DNA of 64,000 nt from Rosellinia necatrix (Eukaryota > Ascomycota > Sordariomycetes > Xylariales > Xylariaceae). Of this stretch, positions 47,634-60,577 are shown piece after piece (the stretch's first letter is position 1; each line of letters starts with the position of its first letter). The notes beneath the pieces are model-generated. The model saw only the letters and a list, made by a program, of their open reading frames with translations, did not search any database and was not told where the DNA came from. Made by a program: the position numbers and the translations under genes. Where the stretch lies: positions 3,906,001 through 3,970,000 of the forward strand of contig JAGYVD010000002.1 in assembly GCA_021209875.1 (NCBI GenBank). Direction: 5' to 3'.

Positions 47634-50600
47634 ATTGTACAATTACGGAATTCAATACAGATATACGTATGTATAGATCCGGGGCTCGGAAAGGATAATG
47701 TGATGCTAAGAAAAAGTTTACTATTCGATCAATAAATAAATCAATTGTAAAGGCCGAGTGCCTGTTATTGTCCTTGTGTGTGTGGGTGTGCGTGTTTGGA
47801 TGACAACGCGAAGGACCCAATTCATGTGTGAACTTGGCCTTAATTGGCAAATCGTGGAGAGATCTGCCGCTAGACAGTTCATAATCTACTATTCGGTTAG
47901 CTGACCGACTGACCGATTGACCGACTGACTGAGAGGGGGTCTACGTCGCGTTGAGATGACGCTGCCTTAGCCCGGTCAGGGTAGCACTCATTACTGCATC
48001 CTGAGGCCTGCCATACGCAATCATGGCACAGGAGTTATGCAGAAGCAGTGCCATATGTACGGCTCGGGGCTTAGTTCACTGCGGATGCGTTGGAATGGTG
48101 ATAATTGAGGCCGTGACACTGCTCGAAATACCTATTCCAATGCCGACGTTACAATGTCGTTGGTAGGTATAAGACTTTAGCGTCCACTAGAAGAACGATA
48201 AACAACCGATTTAGGATTAGTTGGGATTGTCGCGATGGGGGAGGATCTTTGTCGAAGGAGATAGGGCTAACAACCGGACTGAATCGCACCTATCTATCGT
48301 CATATCGAAACCTTAAGCGTGAGTACGAGTTATCAGAAATATGGTTAACCTTGTAACTTTGAGCGCCCAACCAGATTAACTAGTGTGTACATGTATACAC
48401 TGTCTAAGTGCTGCTAACTAATGCATGCAATACAATGCTAGACTATCTAACAGGGGCCTGGACGTAGTCAAGAAGCGGTTGAAGCATGTTAGTTATCGAT
48501 CGACTTATCCGAGTCTGGAACTAGATTATATGTTGGTCTCGTGGCAAAGGCTAGAAAGAATCTATTGGCGTATTCTACAAGTAGTTACGTACGTATGTAC
48601 CTATGTAGATTGTCTACCCACTGCTATTTTTAACTAAGGCGTATAATAGTATACGGTGTGCTATCAAGTACTTCATAGATATCCAAAACCTGGTACCATT
48701 ATCCTGTGTAAGATCTTACAAGTAGGATTCGTCGCGATTCTATCGGGCTTACCTCCACCGGGTTTCGGATTTTGAAAATCCACAGCCCCTACGATCGCCA
48801 AGCGATTAATGGGGTATTAGTCCAGAAGCTATTGAATCGCGCTCGCTCTGCTGATGAAGTTTTGAGATGGGAGATTTATATGTCGGTCAGGGAGGATACG
48901 TCGTACTGAACCCTAAGAGCGCCTAAGCCAGTGACGCGAGGCAAAACGACGGAGAACGGGGGCGGAATATAAGGTAGTTACAACGACGAGTCGAATTTCA
49001 CGTTCACGCACAGGTATACATTGCAAAGTAGAAAATTTCTGTGTCTTATCATGGCGACGGCTGTACAAAATCGTCGCGAGAGGCTTCAGCCACAAAAATC
49101 GAAAGACTTCCAAGTTTGTTTCTTAGCAGCTGGCTAGGCCCACCCTATTCCCAAATACCGGTTCCCAGTGTTGGTAGAGGATGCCCATACCACTTGAATG
49201 GCTGACGGGAAAACATGATGCCGGACTTGGACTCTTGGGGGGGGGACGAACGTCTGACAACGCATTGAAAAAGAATGGCCTGGCCTGATCCTGAAGTTGT
49301 TTCGAAATCACCGGGATGATGGCCCCAGCGATAGTATGCCCAACTCTGGCCAACCATCGAACATCTAACCACCAGTTCGCAAGGTGTGAGGCGACTCATG
49401 TATGCACACTATGTACACTATGCACACTATGCACACCATCTATGTAGGTCGGGCTCTGGCCAGATTAATGCCATATGTATATACGTAAGTACAGAAACTA
49501 CCTCTATACATACCTAGGCCAGCCTAGTGCTTCTATTGCCACGTTCGAAGCCTGGAAGTCCGAGCGAATACCCCGCCAAATTTAACCTGCTTTTCGTTAG
49601 TTCACCTTCAGGGCGATCCGAGCGCAGCCTCTCCCGATGGTGACATGAAGCTCTTTCCACTGCATCTGCCAAACCCCGGGAAAACTGACCGGCTGTGAAG
49701 CTGATGATGCACATTGACGGATACGCGGGTGCATTCTTGTAGTGTAGCCTATGGTAGCCGAGTGAGCATGGCAAATACACCTTAGCCGACGAGGTAGTCG
49801 TAGAGAGTGGAGAGTGTCTCAGACAGATTCGACAGCATTCGGCACGGCCGGACCCCTGCTTAGTCAAGCGTGGAAGACGATGGGGCACTCAAGATGACCT
49901 AGTGTATATATGTCTAATGCCTTGTAGAAGAGAGCAGAAAAAATAAAAATAAAAAGCTTCTGACTTCAGTTATAGCTTGTTGGTGCCAACCAAGTTGCTC
50001 TGCGGAGATATAAATAAATATGACGGCGCTGACACCCGTCAGGTGATGAACTCTCATCTCTGATAGGCTCCGCCTTGGCAGTTTCCAGGCTCTTGACCTG
50101 GGTCCCGCGTTGAGGCTTTTGTCAGACCAACTCCCCTGTCGAGTGGCGTCGACATTTTGCTGCAGGTTGATCAATCGATATGTCGATATGTCCTAAGTTA
50201 GATAGTGGAATGCATAGTGCGGGACAACTAGTTAGATATCTAACCCAAAAACCCATTGTGCGAATAATCTCCGCGCTCACGAACAACAACAAGACCTCCC
50301 TCCCTCTCCATTGCTCGTGGAGGGAGTGGATATGTGTATTCCAGCGTTACCACGTAAACGAGTAGTCTAGGTTTGGGGCAGAACGAATTGTTCCTGCCTC
50401 TCCATAGAAACGAGATGGGCCATATAGTGTGCCATTCGGGGCGATAGTGTAGGTAGTTATGTACCGTACGTACACCAACAGGCTACTACAGCAGCACGCG
50501 ACGCCGGTAGGTAGAGCGGCAGCTCGTAAGATTATATGCTGTGGCTTATATCACGTCCGGGGGGCCCTAATAGACGAAGGGCACGGTGCGCTGCGGCCTG

Positions 50601-53600
50601 GCGGCGTGTGGTGTGGTGTATATAACTACTCAGACACCACAGCTGAAAAACAAAATTGAATAAGAGGGCCTTTGGTTTTGATTACGCCTCCGAAGTGGCG
50701 GTCACGAAAGGCGCCTTACGGTAGGAGGCCAGCAGAGCGGATGAATACGTAATTCGTGGGTTGGTCGCAAGGAGGGGGAGAGGTTATAAGTTGTAAACCA
50801 TCTGTAACTACTTGTATTGCTGCGCAAGGTGAGATTAGTGCCATAAACCAGCCTAGTGTACGGCCTCAGGGATCCGTACCCTTGTTGTCGGTCAGCACGG
50901 CAATCGAATCCTTAATCTCGTGGGGTCAATAATAGACACAAGTAACCAGGACAATTATTGGAAGCTCAAGCAGAACTGGACCAATTCAAACCGGTCAAAC
51001 TGGTGTCGCTTTTCTCATAATCGCTGCCTAGGTGCCCGTCCGTAGGTTGTTACCTACCTAAGTACTTTACTTAGTTTTACCGCAGGTCGGTCGGTATGTA
51101 TGCAATGCAGAGAGAGGCCTGGGCCACCTAGGCGACCAGATGTTGCGAGCCGGAGGCCAATAACAGGGGAACTATTAGTTGTCGTGACTCGTAAGGTAAG
51201 TGATAGCAATATAAGACATTGCTGCTTTCGATCTCCATAGTCAAGTAGGTACGAACGAACGCTCGATACCGATATCTCATGCGGAGTAGGTGAATAGCTC
51301 CTGTTGAAAATTTGGCTGACACGGTTGATTAACATGCCGTTTACTAGACAATAAACAGTGCTAGGGTTAGGTTAGGTATACCTGTAGTAGCTATAGACAG
51401 CCAGCGCCTCAGGAACACCGATGTCGAGATTCGGGATGATAGTTATACAAAATGCATATGCTGTAATTAATGTAGGCTTGTGATTGTGATCTGGGTATCT
51501 CGATGGGGGTATGCTACTTTTATAGGCCGACCGTATTACATATCATGCGCTCTTTTTCTAGAGATCTTCTTGGGATGCCATCAACCAACTGCGCTACTAC
51601 CCTAGGTAACTCCCTTCTTAACCACCTGCGTACAGGGAGGGGGACGAGGGGTATTCAAAGGCAACTTGCATGACTGGCTTGATTAAAAATTGTCTGGGCG
51701 AGAAGCAGCTTTTTGGAGTCCAATCCAAGTAGTGTAGTTACGAGGCAAGCAGAAATCACGATCGCTACGATTACTATGACAGTAGCGTTGCTAGATGACC
51801 AGGTAGCCATTACCTAGTTGTAGCTGGCTGCTAATACGGCATAAGAGCCCTTCAAGGCACCTAAGGTACCGGCGAAGGCATTGTGCAATCCAATCTTTAC
51901 GGGTAGGTAAGTTTGGGTACCTGGGTAGGTGCTGATAGACCCTACCTCAGGTATTTGCAACTGGCAATATGCAGTGGGGGTACCTATCACAATGTTGCAG
52001 CATTTCCTTAATAGGCATATATTTCCCCTAAAAAGGATGGACGTATTCATCGGCATACATAAAGACGGGACTCTGGCCAACGGGTCCATCCTAGGTGGGT
52101 TGCCAAGATCACCCCTTTCCTCCCCCACTTACATAGGAGATATTTCATTTGGCTAATGCGTTATAGGTTTAGTGTTATGTGTTACTCCTTGCAGTTTGCA
52201 GCACCTGTTGCGACATACCACTCGACTGTTTCGAGTTACCAGGTACCAACCTACACTAAAGTACCTTGTGCACTAGCCCCTGGCATCAGTCCAAACCCTC
52301 CGGCCAACCTCCTGACGGTACTCCCCCCCACTAAACATCTGACAATGCGGGATCTCGACTAGCCTGTCTGTTTACGTATTGTCATTGTGTAGGGGGACTA
52401 CAGTGGCTGGCTCTCTCTTTCAGAAGAAGAAAAGCAAGGAGAGAAAAGGAAGATGCGACACATCCATCATACGACTGCCAAGTACTTACCTAGAGATAGT
52501 TCGAGCATACCTAGCCAATACTGTAGGTGCTAGGTACTGGTAGTCAACCCGCACAGCGAACGCCCTGCTTGAATCCCACAGCACGTTAGTGTAGTAGTAT
52601 CTACCTACATATTTATTAGTTATGCCGCGTAGCTTGGTGTAAGGTAGGGGAAGTCACGTATAAAACTTCCCATCTAGGATTAGGGAGGGAGCTGAAGCAC
52701 CAAGGATTCCCCGTTAGATCAGTGTGGCTCGACGGCCTATGTACTACCGTACCTCCTACTAAGGTTGGCTGGGGTATCTACCTACTTACCCAGTGCCCAG
52801 GTACCTGCCTAGGCAGGCACCCAGTTCGCTATAATTACGCTCAGGTACGCCGTGTGTAAGTAAGTGCCAATACCTACCTGGGTAGCATATTGGCCACTCA
52901 AGTAGGTATGTATATCTTTAGCGTACCCAGGTGGTCGTTGTAGGTAGATAACTTAGTGAGTGTATGTACTGAGGAAAAGCATGGCTGCCGGTGGTGATTG
53001 GTTAACCGCTCCCAGTGGTCAGCCAACCTAGCCTGGCGGCTCCACTCGTGCCTACAATAGCACAGAAAGGCAGGCTTTCCCTTGTACTATCTATCCTGCA
53101 CTGTCTTGCCCAATCCATCTCCGCCCCCGGTCACAGTCTCGCTCGTCGCCCTTTTTCTCTTTTCCTTCGTCGTCGCCCGTCCTCATCACCTTTGCCGCTC
53201 TCTCCCTCTGGTGGCCAACATCAACAACTCATCCCTTGTTGCCATTGCCTTCGTACCCGACTGAAGAGGCCACCGATCTGGTAAGTGACTGTGAAATTCT
53301 TTGCAACAACCCTTGATGTTATCCCGTCGTCATCCTACAAAATCGAGACCGCGCAACCGCCGGGGCTCTCCATCTCTGTCGTCGCGACCAAGACCAACGT
53401 CGTTCTCCACCCCCGTATGCAGCGTTCGTGTCGCAGCTCTTCAATCCTCGGCCGCTGCATCGCGTACTTCCGTTGTGCTATATCCGCGGCATTGCGGTTA
53501 CGTGCATGCGTCTCGCTTTGTGTGCGTGGATTCGGCCGCGTCCCATCAAAGAAGGCAGGATATTGATGCGTAACAAGAGACGGGGTCGGCGCAATTGTCA

Positions 53601-53786
53601 TTTCTAAATCATCTGACCGTCTGCTGTGGCTTCTCTCTCTCTCTCTCTTTCTTTCGTCGACTAATTAATTGCATCCAGCAGCACCAGACGACTGCTTCTC
53701 ACGGGTTTCCATCATCAACCGCAAATCTCCCGGCTAAAGTACGTTGCAAATAACAGTCGTACTTGGACGTATCTACGCTCGTCAAG
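47634..53786. other. Gene-poor stretch, 6.1 kb, ending in the G-alpha leader
   Basis: Open frames are short and unbiased. Repeats include CCGACTGA-like units at about 47898-47935 and 9-base CTATGCACA units at about 49401-49436. TAGG/CCTA motifs are dense at 52480-52940. No transposon protein signature is seen. The last 700 bases are CT-rich and form the long leader of the G-alpha gene (see the possible leader intron). Confidence 0.5.
53281..53678 (+). other. Probable 5'-leader intron of the G-alpha gene
   Basis: A consensus donor GTAAGTGACTG at 53281 is followed, 398 nt later, by CGACTAATTAATTGCATCCAG at about 53658-53678, a branch point plus acceptor. The flanks are CT-rich, leader-like DNA. 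Splicing would bring the leader within about 110 bases of the ATG at 53787. This is inference from consensus only. Confidence 0.45.
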
Positions 53787-55123
53787 ATGGGTTGTGGAAT
53801 GAGTACGGAGGAGAAGGAGGGTAAGGCTCGCAACGAGGAGATCGAGAATCAGTTAAAGCGGGATAAGATGATGCAACGTAACGAGATCAAGATGCTTCTT
53901 CTGGGTGAGTAGGCAGCAATTACTCGTCGCAGTTCCAACGCCTTGATTAATACGTGGCGTGACAGGTGCTGGTGAATCCGGAAAGTCGACGATCTTAAAA
54001 CAGATGAAGCTGATTCACGAGGGCGGATATTCGCGCGATGAGCGGGAATCCTTCAAGGAAATCATATTCAGCAACACAGTCCAGTCGATGCGCGTCATTC
54101 TAGAGGCCATGGAATCACTTGAACTGCCACTGGAAGAGCCACGGATGGAGTACCACGTTCAGACGATCTTCATGCAGCCTGCTCAGATCGAAGGTGACGT
54201 TTTACCCCCTGAGGTCGGCGGTGCCATTGAAGCCCTATGGAAAGACCACGGTGTCCAAGAGTGTTTCAAACGGTCTAGGGAGTATCAGTTGAACGACTCG
54301 GCCAGATAGTGAGTACCAATCGGCATAGAAATTGCTTGCATTTTTACTAATATGTCATGGACAGCTATTTCGATAACATCGTACGTATCGCTACTCCCGA
54401 CTACATGCCCAACGACCAGGATGTTCTCCGCTCGCGTGTCAAGACAACCGGTATTACAGAGACGACTTTCATCATTGGCGACCTCACCTACCGCATGTTC
54501 GATGTCGGTGGCCAACGATCAGAGCGAAAGAAATGGATTCATTGTTTCGAAAACGTTACCACCATCCTGTTTCTAGTTGCCATTTCCGAATACGACCAGT
54601 TGCTTTTCGAAGATGAGACGGTCAACCGGATGCAAGAAGCATTGACTCTCTTCGACTCAATCTGTAACTCAAGGTGGTTTATCAAAACCTCCATCATCTT
54701 GTTCTTGAACAAGATCGATCGATTCAAGGAGAAGCTTCCTGTCAGCCCCATGAAGAATTATTTCCCAGATTATGAAGGTGGCGACGATTATGCTGCAGCT
54801 TGCGACTACATCCTGAATCGGTTCGTCAGTTTAAATCAACATGAGACGAAGCAAATCTATACGGTACGCGTTTTAAACCCTTTTGTTACCCAATTCAGTA
54901 GCTTCCAAGCTCGATGCTACTACGTATTGTGATCACTCATGCCAATTGGTAACTAATCATTTGGATAGCATTTCACTTGCGCCACTGATACAACGCAAAT
55001 TCGATTCGTAATGGCTGCCGTCAACGGTAAAAACAAACCCTACATAACAAGTCAGTGAATGAATACTAATAATCGCTAGACATCATTATCCAAGAAAATC
55101 TTCGACTGTGCGGTCTGATCTAA
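53787..55123 (+). CDS. gna-1: Heterotrimeric G-protein alpha subunit, group I
   Basis: Five exons, 53787-53904, 53966-54308, 54365-54863, 54969-55026 and 55080-55123, give 353 aa. It is the GTP-binding subunit that relays receptor signals controlling growth, conidiation, cAMP and virulence in filamentous ascomycetes. Gly2 (MGCGMS) is a myristoylation site and Cys3 a palmitoylation site. G1 GAGESGKST (residues 40-48), the RVKTTGI switch I arginine, DVGGQRSE switch II, NKID, and TCATDT near the C-terminus are intact. The end CGLI carries the cysteine (350) recognised by pertussis-type toxins, which defines the Gi-like group I shared with Neurospora GNA-1. All introns have GT-AG ends. Nothing is unusual apart from a long leader. 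Confidence 0.98.
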
Positions 55124-56742
55124 ACTGTTAATCATAGGTCGACAAAGATTCAGAAACGCAACCCATCCAAATATCAACCATCGTATACCCACCAGACGCC
55201 AGTAATGTTTTAGACCTGGCTAATGACTCACCCGTAACCCCAACGTGTTGGTGAGCGGATCTCTTTGCGTGTTTGTTTTGCGCCGGATTGTCCAACATTC
55301 ATCCCTTCGCCACCATGTTTTACCAAAGACCGTCTTCCCTAGCTTCGCAAGAAGCTTCTGGACATCGCCAACCCCACACGCGATCTCGAGGCGTGCTCTC
55401 GAGTAGAGGAATATTGCATTCGACGACTGCGGTGGACTACATATCTTGTTTAATTACGAATCGGCGACGACGTTGACCTTTTCTACCTTTATTTCCTTTT
55501 TGTCAAGGCCTCCGGAGTGTCTGAGTGAACGCTAAAATAGGGGAGGCACTGCCATCATCTCCTGCAATATGAGGGCTACGGAGCGAGAGTATGGATGAAT
55601 GCAACGAAGTTATACCAAAGCGTCAGGGGAGTGTTTCCGAAGTAAGTTAGAAGCTTCGGGGAAAGGTTGGATTGTTGATACAAGATGAATAAACCAACCA
55701 ATGTTCTATATATCCGAAAACACCGGCGTATACTACAGGCCTTGCCACTGTGAAATTCAGTATGCGACAAGAAAAAAAAAATGGTGATCTGTGACAAGGA
55801 CATTCGATTTGGCGCCGTGCTTTCTCCCCCATTTTGGATGGCATGATTACAACCCACCAGGGCTTCATCCTAGAGATGAGGGGGGCTTACGGGGCCTGCC
55901 TATCGTGAATCCTCGAACCCAGGCTACCTTCTCGAACAATTCCATCGCACCACTACTTCAGCCTCCGCATAAATCAAGCCATCCCTGAACATGGCTGGGG
56001 GCGACTGACCAAAGCTCTCGAATGTTGTTAGGGTTGGGCCTCATTAAGAGACATTATCTCCTTTCAATAGCCCTTTGAGATGTTATCAGTCCGAGCATGT
56101 AATAAAACAAACAAAAAGGAGTGAGGGAAATGACTTCCTCCACTAGTTAACGTCTGGTAGCATAATAACGAAAGTTGATTATTATTCGGAATGGAGACAA
56201 AAACTCACCAGATTTAATGCAAGTTTCTAATCTTCTCGTTGGACAATCTTTTTTTTTCCCGTCTTGTTCCTTCCTCCACAGGAAGCGCAGCATGCATGAA
56301 ATGGCTTGCGTGGCGAATTAATATTATTGTGGTAAGGGAGGCGAGATCTGTACTACTTCACGTTTGTCTTATATTGCCTTGGCTAGAATTCCCTGCCGGA
56401 TCCGGCGCTGCGGGGCCGGGTCCTGATTCGATGGGCTCGGGATCATGGTCTGGTTGTCTTGGTGACACCACCTTCCTTATCTATTAATATTAGGTACTAT
56501 TCAATAAAGCCTTTCAAGGTTTAGTATTAAAATGAGGACTAGCGACTCCTTTAAATAACATGCAGGGGAGGCCCCATCTTGCTGGTTGGGGAGTGCTTGT
56601 GCAGGTGTTCACAGCTTTAATATTATATTAAAAAAAAAAAAAACAATAAAAAAGCAAAGAAACACCTGGTTTTTCCATCTGGGTGTCAGGGTGTATTAAA
56701 CATTATACATCATGATTCTACTCCTATTTAGCCAGTTCACCA
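55124..56742. other. Intergenic between convergent genes
   Basis: About 1.6 kb including the G-alpha 3' untranslated region. A-rich run at about 56629-56655. Short open frames on both strands lack support. Confidence 0.5.
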
Positions 56743-57943
56743 TCATGTCTTGTGCATGTTGTTTCGCCGATAGTTGACCGGATGACCATTCTTCTTCGCG
56801 TATTTCCTGATCTTCCCATAGATATCGGGTAGAGCAAACATCCAGATGACCGTGATGATCCAAGCCATGAACGTGTCGATAATCCAGTTGTTCCGAGGTG
56901 CTCCGCCAAGGGAGCCCCAGCGAAGGACGTGCCCCAGAAAAGCAACAGTGATGGCGTAATGACCCTTCTCCAGCCCATCGATGGCGGCAGAAGCTACTGC
57001 ATCGGGGGTTTGTACCGGATCGCTCTCCTCTAGGATGGTTGTGATCTCGGGCTTCGTCATATTCTCGCGCTCAAAGCCGGGGGACGAGATGGAGCCGGGG
57101 TATACGATATGGACCTTGACATTCTGCGGATACACCTCGACTTCCTGGACCAGAGTGTCGGCCAGCCCGCGCAGCGCGGCCTTGGAGGGCGTATAGGTGC
57201 CGTATCCAATGACGGGGAAGTAAGCGACTACGGACGATGTGAATATCAGGTGCTTCGGCTCCGGCACGACGGGGGCGTCCGGTGCGCACCACAGGCGCAG
57301 CAGGGCGTGGGCCATCCCGGCGCTGCCCCAGAAGTTGATGTCCATGTGCTCCCGCGTCACCGACAGCGGTGCCTCAGCCCATAGGTCGGGCGTGGCCTTG
57401 CCGGCAACACACCACACAATATCAAGAGGCTTTCCGTCATTCCAGGCCACCGCTTCGGCGAGCAGAGGGGCGGCATAGTCGGGCTTCGAGACGTCGGTGG
57501 TGATGTAGTGGAATCGCTGGGTTTGCGGGTTGCGCGCGGCGGCCTGCAGTACGCATGAGAGATATGAATTAATAAATGTTCCCGCAAGGGAGGGCAAAAG
57601 GCATGATACATGGGGCGTACCTTGGCCTCTGCCATCGCCTCTTCCAGCTTGCCGGCCGAGCGCGAGACGAGAATGACATTGGCGCCTTTGCTAGCGAGCT
57701 GTCGAGCAACGCTGCGGCCCATGCCCTCGGATGCGCCAGTGATCAGAATAGTCTGTGAAGGCAGGGTAGCCAAGGTCAGCACCGGCGTGAGGCCAGTTCG
57801 TGTCGCCCTGCCTGCTCTCTACTCACCTTGCCCTCAACCGGCATCTGGTTCTTACTCCAAAGCGCGCCCATGGTCACGGCTGATAAAAGAGCAACAAAAC
57901 CAGCAGTAATAGCAATCCATAGAGGTTGTGAAAAGGTATCCAT
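56743..57943 (-). CDS. tsc10: 3-ketodihydrosphingosine reductase (SDR family)
   Basis: Three exons, 57943-57827, 57752-57621 and 57543-56743, encode 349 aa. The enzyme reduces 3-ketodihydrosphingosine to dihydrosphingosine with NADPH, the second step of sphingolipid synthesis at the ER. An N-terminal helix (LWIAITAGFVALLSAV) anchors it; the Rossmann motif TGASEGMG follows at about residue 44, then VCVAG-type loop (WCVAGKA), SS in FTSSVVAYF, and the catalytic YTPSK (Y200, K204). A C-terminal hydrophobic segment (IIDTFMAWIITVIWMFALP) and a basic tail (KKNGHPVNYRR) complete it, as in yeast Tsc10. Splice joins are in phase 0. It is divergent from the SAS10 gene with 620 bases between the starts. 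Confidence 0.92.
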
Positions 57944-58563
57944 GAGATGGGAACCCCAGCCGGGATTGGTGTGTTGTCTTCTCTAGGAGGGTTGCCTTCT
58001 CTAGGAGGGTGGCGTTATCTTTCTAATCTTTTTTTTATTTATATGATACCTCCACCCAAATTGGGTTTTTGTAGTATCGGCCGTTTTACAGAGGGATGAT
58101 TTCCGGGGATCTTTAAGGTGGGTAAAGTATCTTATCGGTTCGTACAGGGAACCCTCCGGCATACCCACCTACCCGTTCGTTAGTGACTTAGCTACACTAG
58201 TCCGGGCCTGCAAACGCACGTCAAGTGCTGTTCTCAATTGGATCGTCCTGGCTCGTGGTTCGCATTCTCTCTCGAATAAAGTGGGATGTGTGGGTGACGA
58301 TGGGTGGGTACTTGTAGCATACATACAGATTTTATGTATGTCCATGTACACACTTAGGTAGGTACCTACCTAGGTAGGTGGGGGTGATTACTAGCAGCCC
58401 CGATAAGCCCCCCAGCTTGGAAAAAAAGTTCAGTTGCTAACTTGCTAGGTAAGTACGTATCAAGTCCCTCCAAAACCAAACCCTTTGCATCAACCGCCGG
58501 AAGGACGATCGACTCAAAGTCCACGAACGACTTCCCACATACATTTTTTTTTTTTTTGGCAAA
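57944..58563. other. Bidirectional promoter region
   Basis: This 620-base spacer serves the sphingolipid reductase and SAS10 genes. It contains the palindrome-rich block at 58354-58380 (with TACCTAGGTA at 58367-58376), and a T-run at about 58544-58557 just before the SAS10 ATG. Confidence 0.6.
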
Positions 58564-60577
58564 ATGGGAAAAAAAAGGAAGGCAACTACGGCCACTAAGC
58601 TGTCCGGTCCACGGGACTACAATCCTAAAGACGGCAAGCTTGGCCCCATATCTACCTTTCGAGATGTCATGGACGATCAAGACCAGTTCGAGGAGGATGG
58701 CGACGAAATTCTATTCAATGAAGGACCTAAAACCAAGCGCCAAAAAGCAGAGGAGTTACTAGACGACGAAGACGACGAGATCTTGGGCTACTCTGAAGGT
58801 TCCGACGATGATGACGAGGACGAGGACGAGGACGAGGACGAGTACGAACTTCGGCGCAAACAACCAAGGAAGCCTAGTAAATCAGGAAAGGGGCGGAAAG
58901 ATGGTGATTCGGACATGGAGCAAGGTAAAGAGGAGACAGAGGAACACGATGACGGTTATTGGGGTTCGTCGAGAAGGGACTACTACGATGCCGACCAGAT
59001 CGAAACAACGATAGACGCGGAGGAAGAGGAAAAGGAGGCGCTACGCCTACAGAAGAAGAAGCTGGCCAAGATGTCCGAAGCCGACTTTTTCAACGAGGAG
59101 GAATGGCTGGGCGGCGAGGCCGAAGATGCAGACCAAGAAAACATCGTGACGGAAGTGCTCAAAGAAGTTGAAATCACCCCCGACATGGACACAGAGGAGA
59201 AAGGTCGTTTGCTGCAAGCCCGCTATCCGGAACTTCCCCTTCTCGCCGACGAGCTTCTGCAGCTGCAGCCTCAATTGCTAGAACTTCAAAAGGAGGCCGA
59301 GGGTCAAGGCCCCAAGACTCTAGCCGTTATCAAGTGTATTTGCAACCCTCATTCATACTCTCGCTGTCATTTCTAACGCGCATATACGCAGACCGGATTC
59401 TCGGCTCATTAGTAGCCACATTAGCCATGTATTTTGGGATATTAACGTCACCATCTAGAGACGGCGACGGCGTCAAAAAAACGATGGATCCATCCGAGTT
59501 ACGAGAGCACGAAGTCATGGGAACACTTCTGGAGTGTCGTAATGCATGGAAAAAGGTGGAGTTTCTGAAGACACCAAAACCTGGGAAGACGACCGATACC
59601 TTGCCATCGCCACCAGAGGACGAGGCCGACGTACCAGACGGGGACACACCAGCACCCAAACTACCCAAAGAGACCAACAAAGCCAAGAGGGCTAAGGCGA
59701 AGGCAGAGAGAAAGGCCAAGGCAATTGAAGATTCACTGGTTGATCTTGACTTGCTGCTCACATCCAAGAATATTCCCAAGACGAGGGTCACGGCCAAACA
59801 CAACGCGGAAGATAGCAACTCGGACTTTGGAGAAGAGGACTATCTCGACAGCAAAACAGCCACCGAAAAAGCCGCGCGGAAGAAGAGCCTCCGGTTTTAC
59901 ACTTCACAGATTGCACAAAAGGCCAATCGCCGAGCAGCAGGAGGCCGTGATGCTGGTGGTGATATGGACATCCCATACAGAGAGCGCTTCAGAGATAGGC
60001 AGGCTCGCCTCAACGCCGAGGCTGAGAAGCGTGGCAAAAAGGGATCAAATATTGGCGCAGATCTTGGTGGGGACAGCGATGATGAGGATCACGAAACAGC
60101 AAAAGCCATCAGAGACGAAGGCAACGAAGAATACTATGACATGATCGCCGCCGCATCTAACAAGCGCAAGAGCGAAAAGGCAGCCAGGGCATCGGCCCTG
60201 GCTTCTGCCGGCTCCGGCGATCGCATTAATGAAATCGAGAAAGTTGGGCCTGACGGGCGTAGAGAGATCACTTACGCCATTAAAGCGAACAAGGGTCTTG
60301 CTCCTAAAAGGAAGAAGGAAGTGCGAAATCCCAGAGGTACGTGTTTTTATGTTGTTTTCCGTACTCTTCGCGATACCTCCCAAACCGCATAATCCCCAGC
60401 GATGAAAGGCCAAAGACTGACTCCTGAATAGTTAAAAAGAAGCTGGCCTACCAAAGCAAACTCAAGAAACTCAAGAGTCAAAAGGCAGTGTACTCGGGAG
60501 GGCCTGGCAAGGGCGGTTACGCTGGAGAAAAGAGTGGTTTGAAAACAAACCTCGTCAAGTCTGTCAAACTCTCGTAG
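58564..60577 (+). CDS. sas10: SAS10/UTP3 small-subunit processome protein
   Basis: Three exons, 58564-59335, 59392-60336 and 60432-60577, give 620 aa. It is a component of the U3 snoRNP processome needed for 18S rRNA maturation in the nucleolus, and SAS10 homologues also affect silencing. The first splice makes VIKYRILGSL, the conserved start of the Sas10/Utp3/C1D domain (about residues 215-310). The N-terminal half is very acidic (DDDEDEDEDEDE, about residues 79-96), with KK/RK patches. The C-terminal Sas10 domain holds the conserved block GPDGRREITYAIKANKGLAPKRKKEVRNPR, followed by VKKKLAYQSKLKKLKSQ and ends SVKLS. This is the classical family architecture. Confidence 0.95.

Noticed and set aside
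49514..49888. 124-residue minus-strand open frame
   Set aside because: No domain, no codon bias, surrounded by gene-poor repeat-containing DNA.
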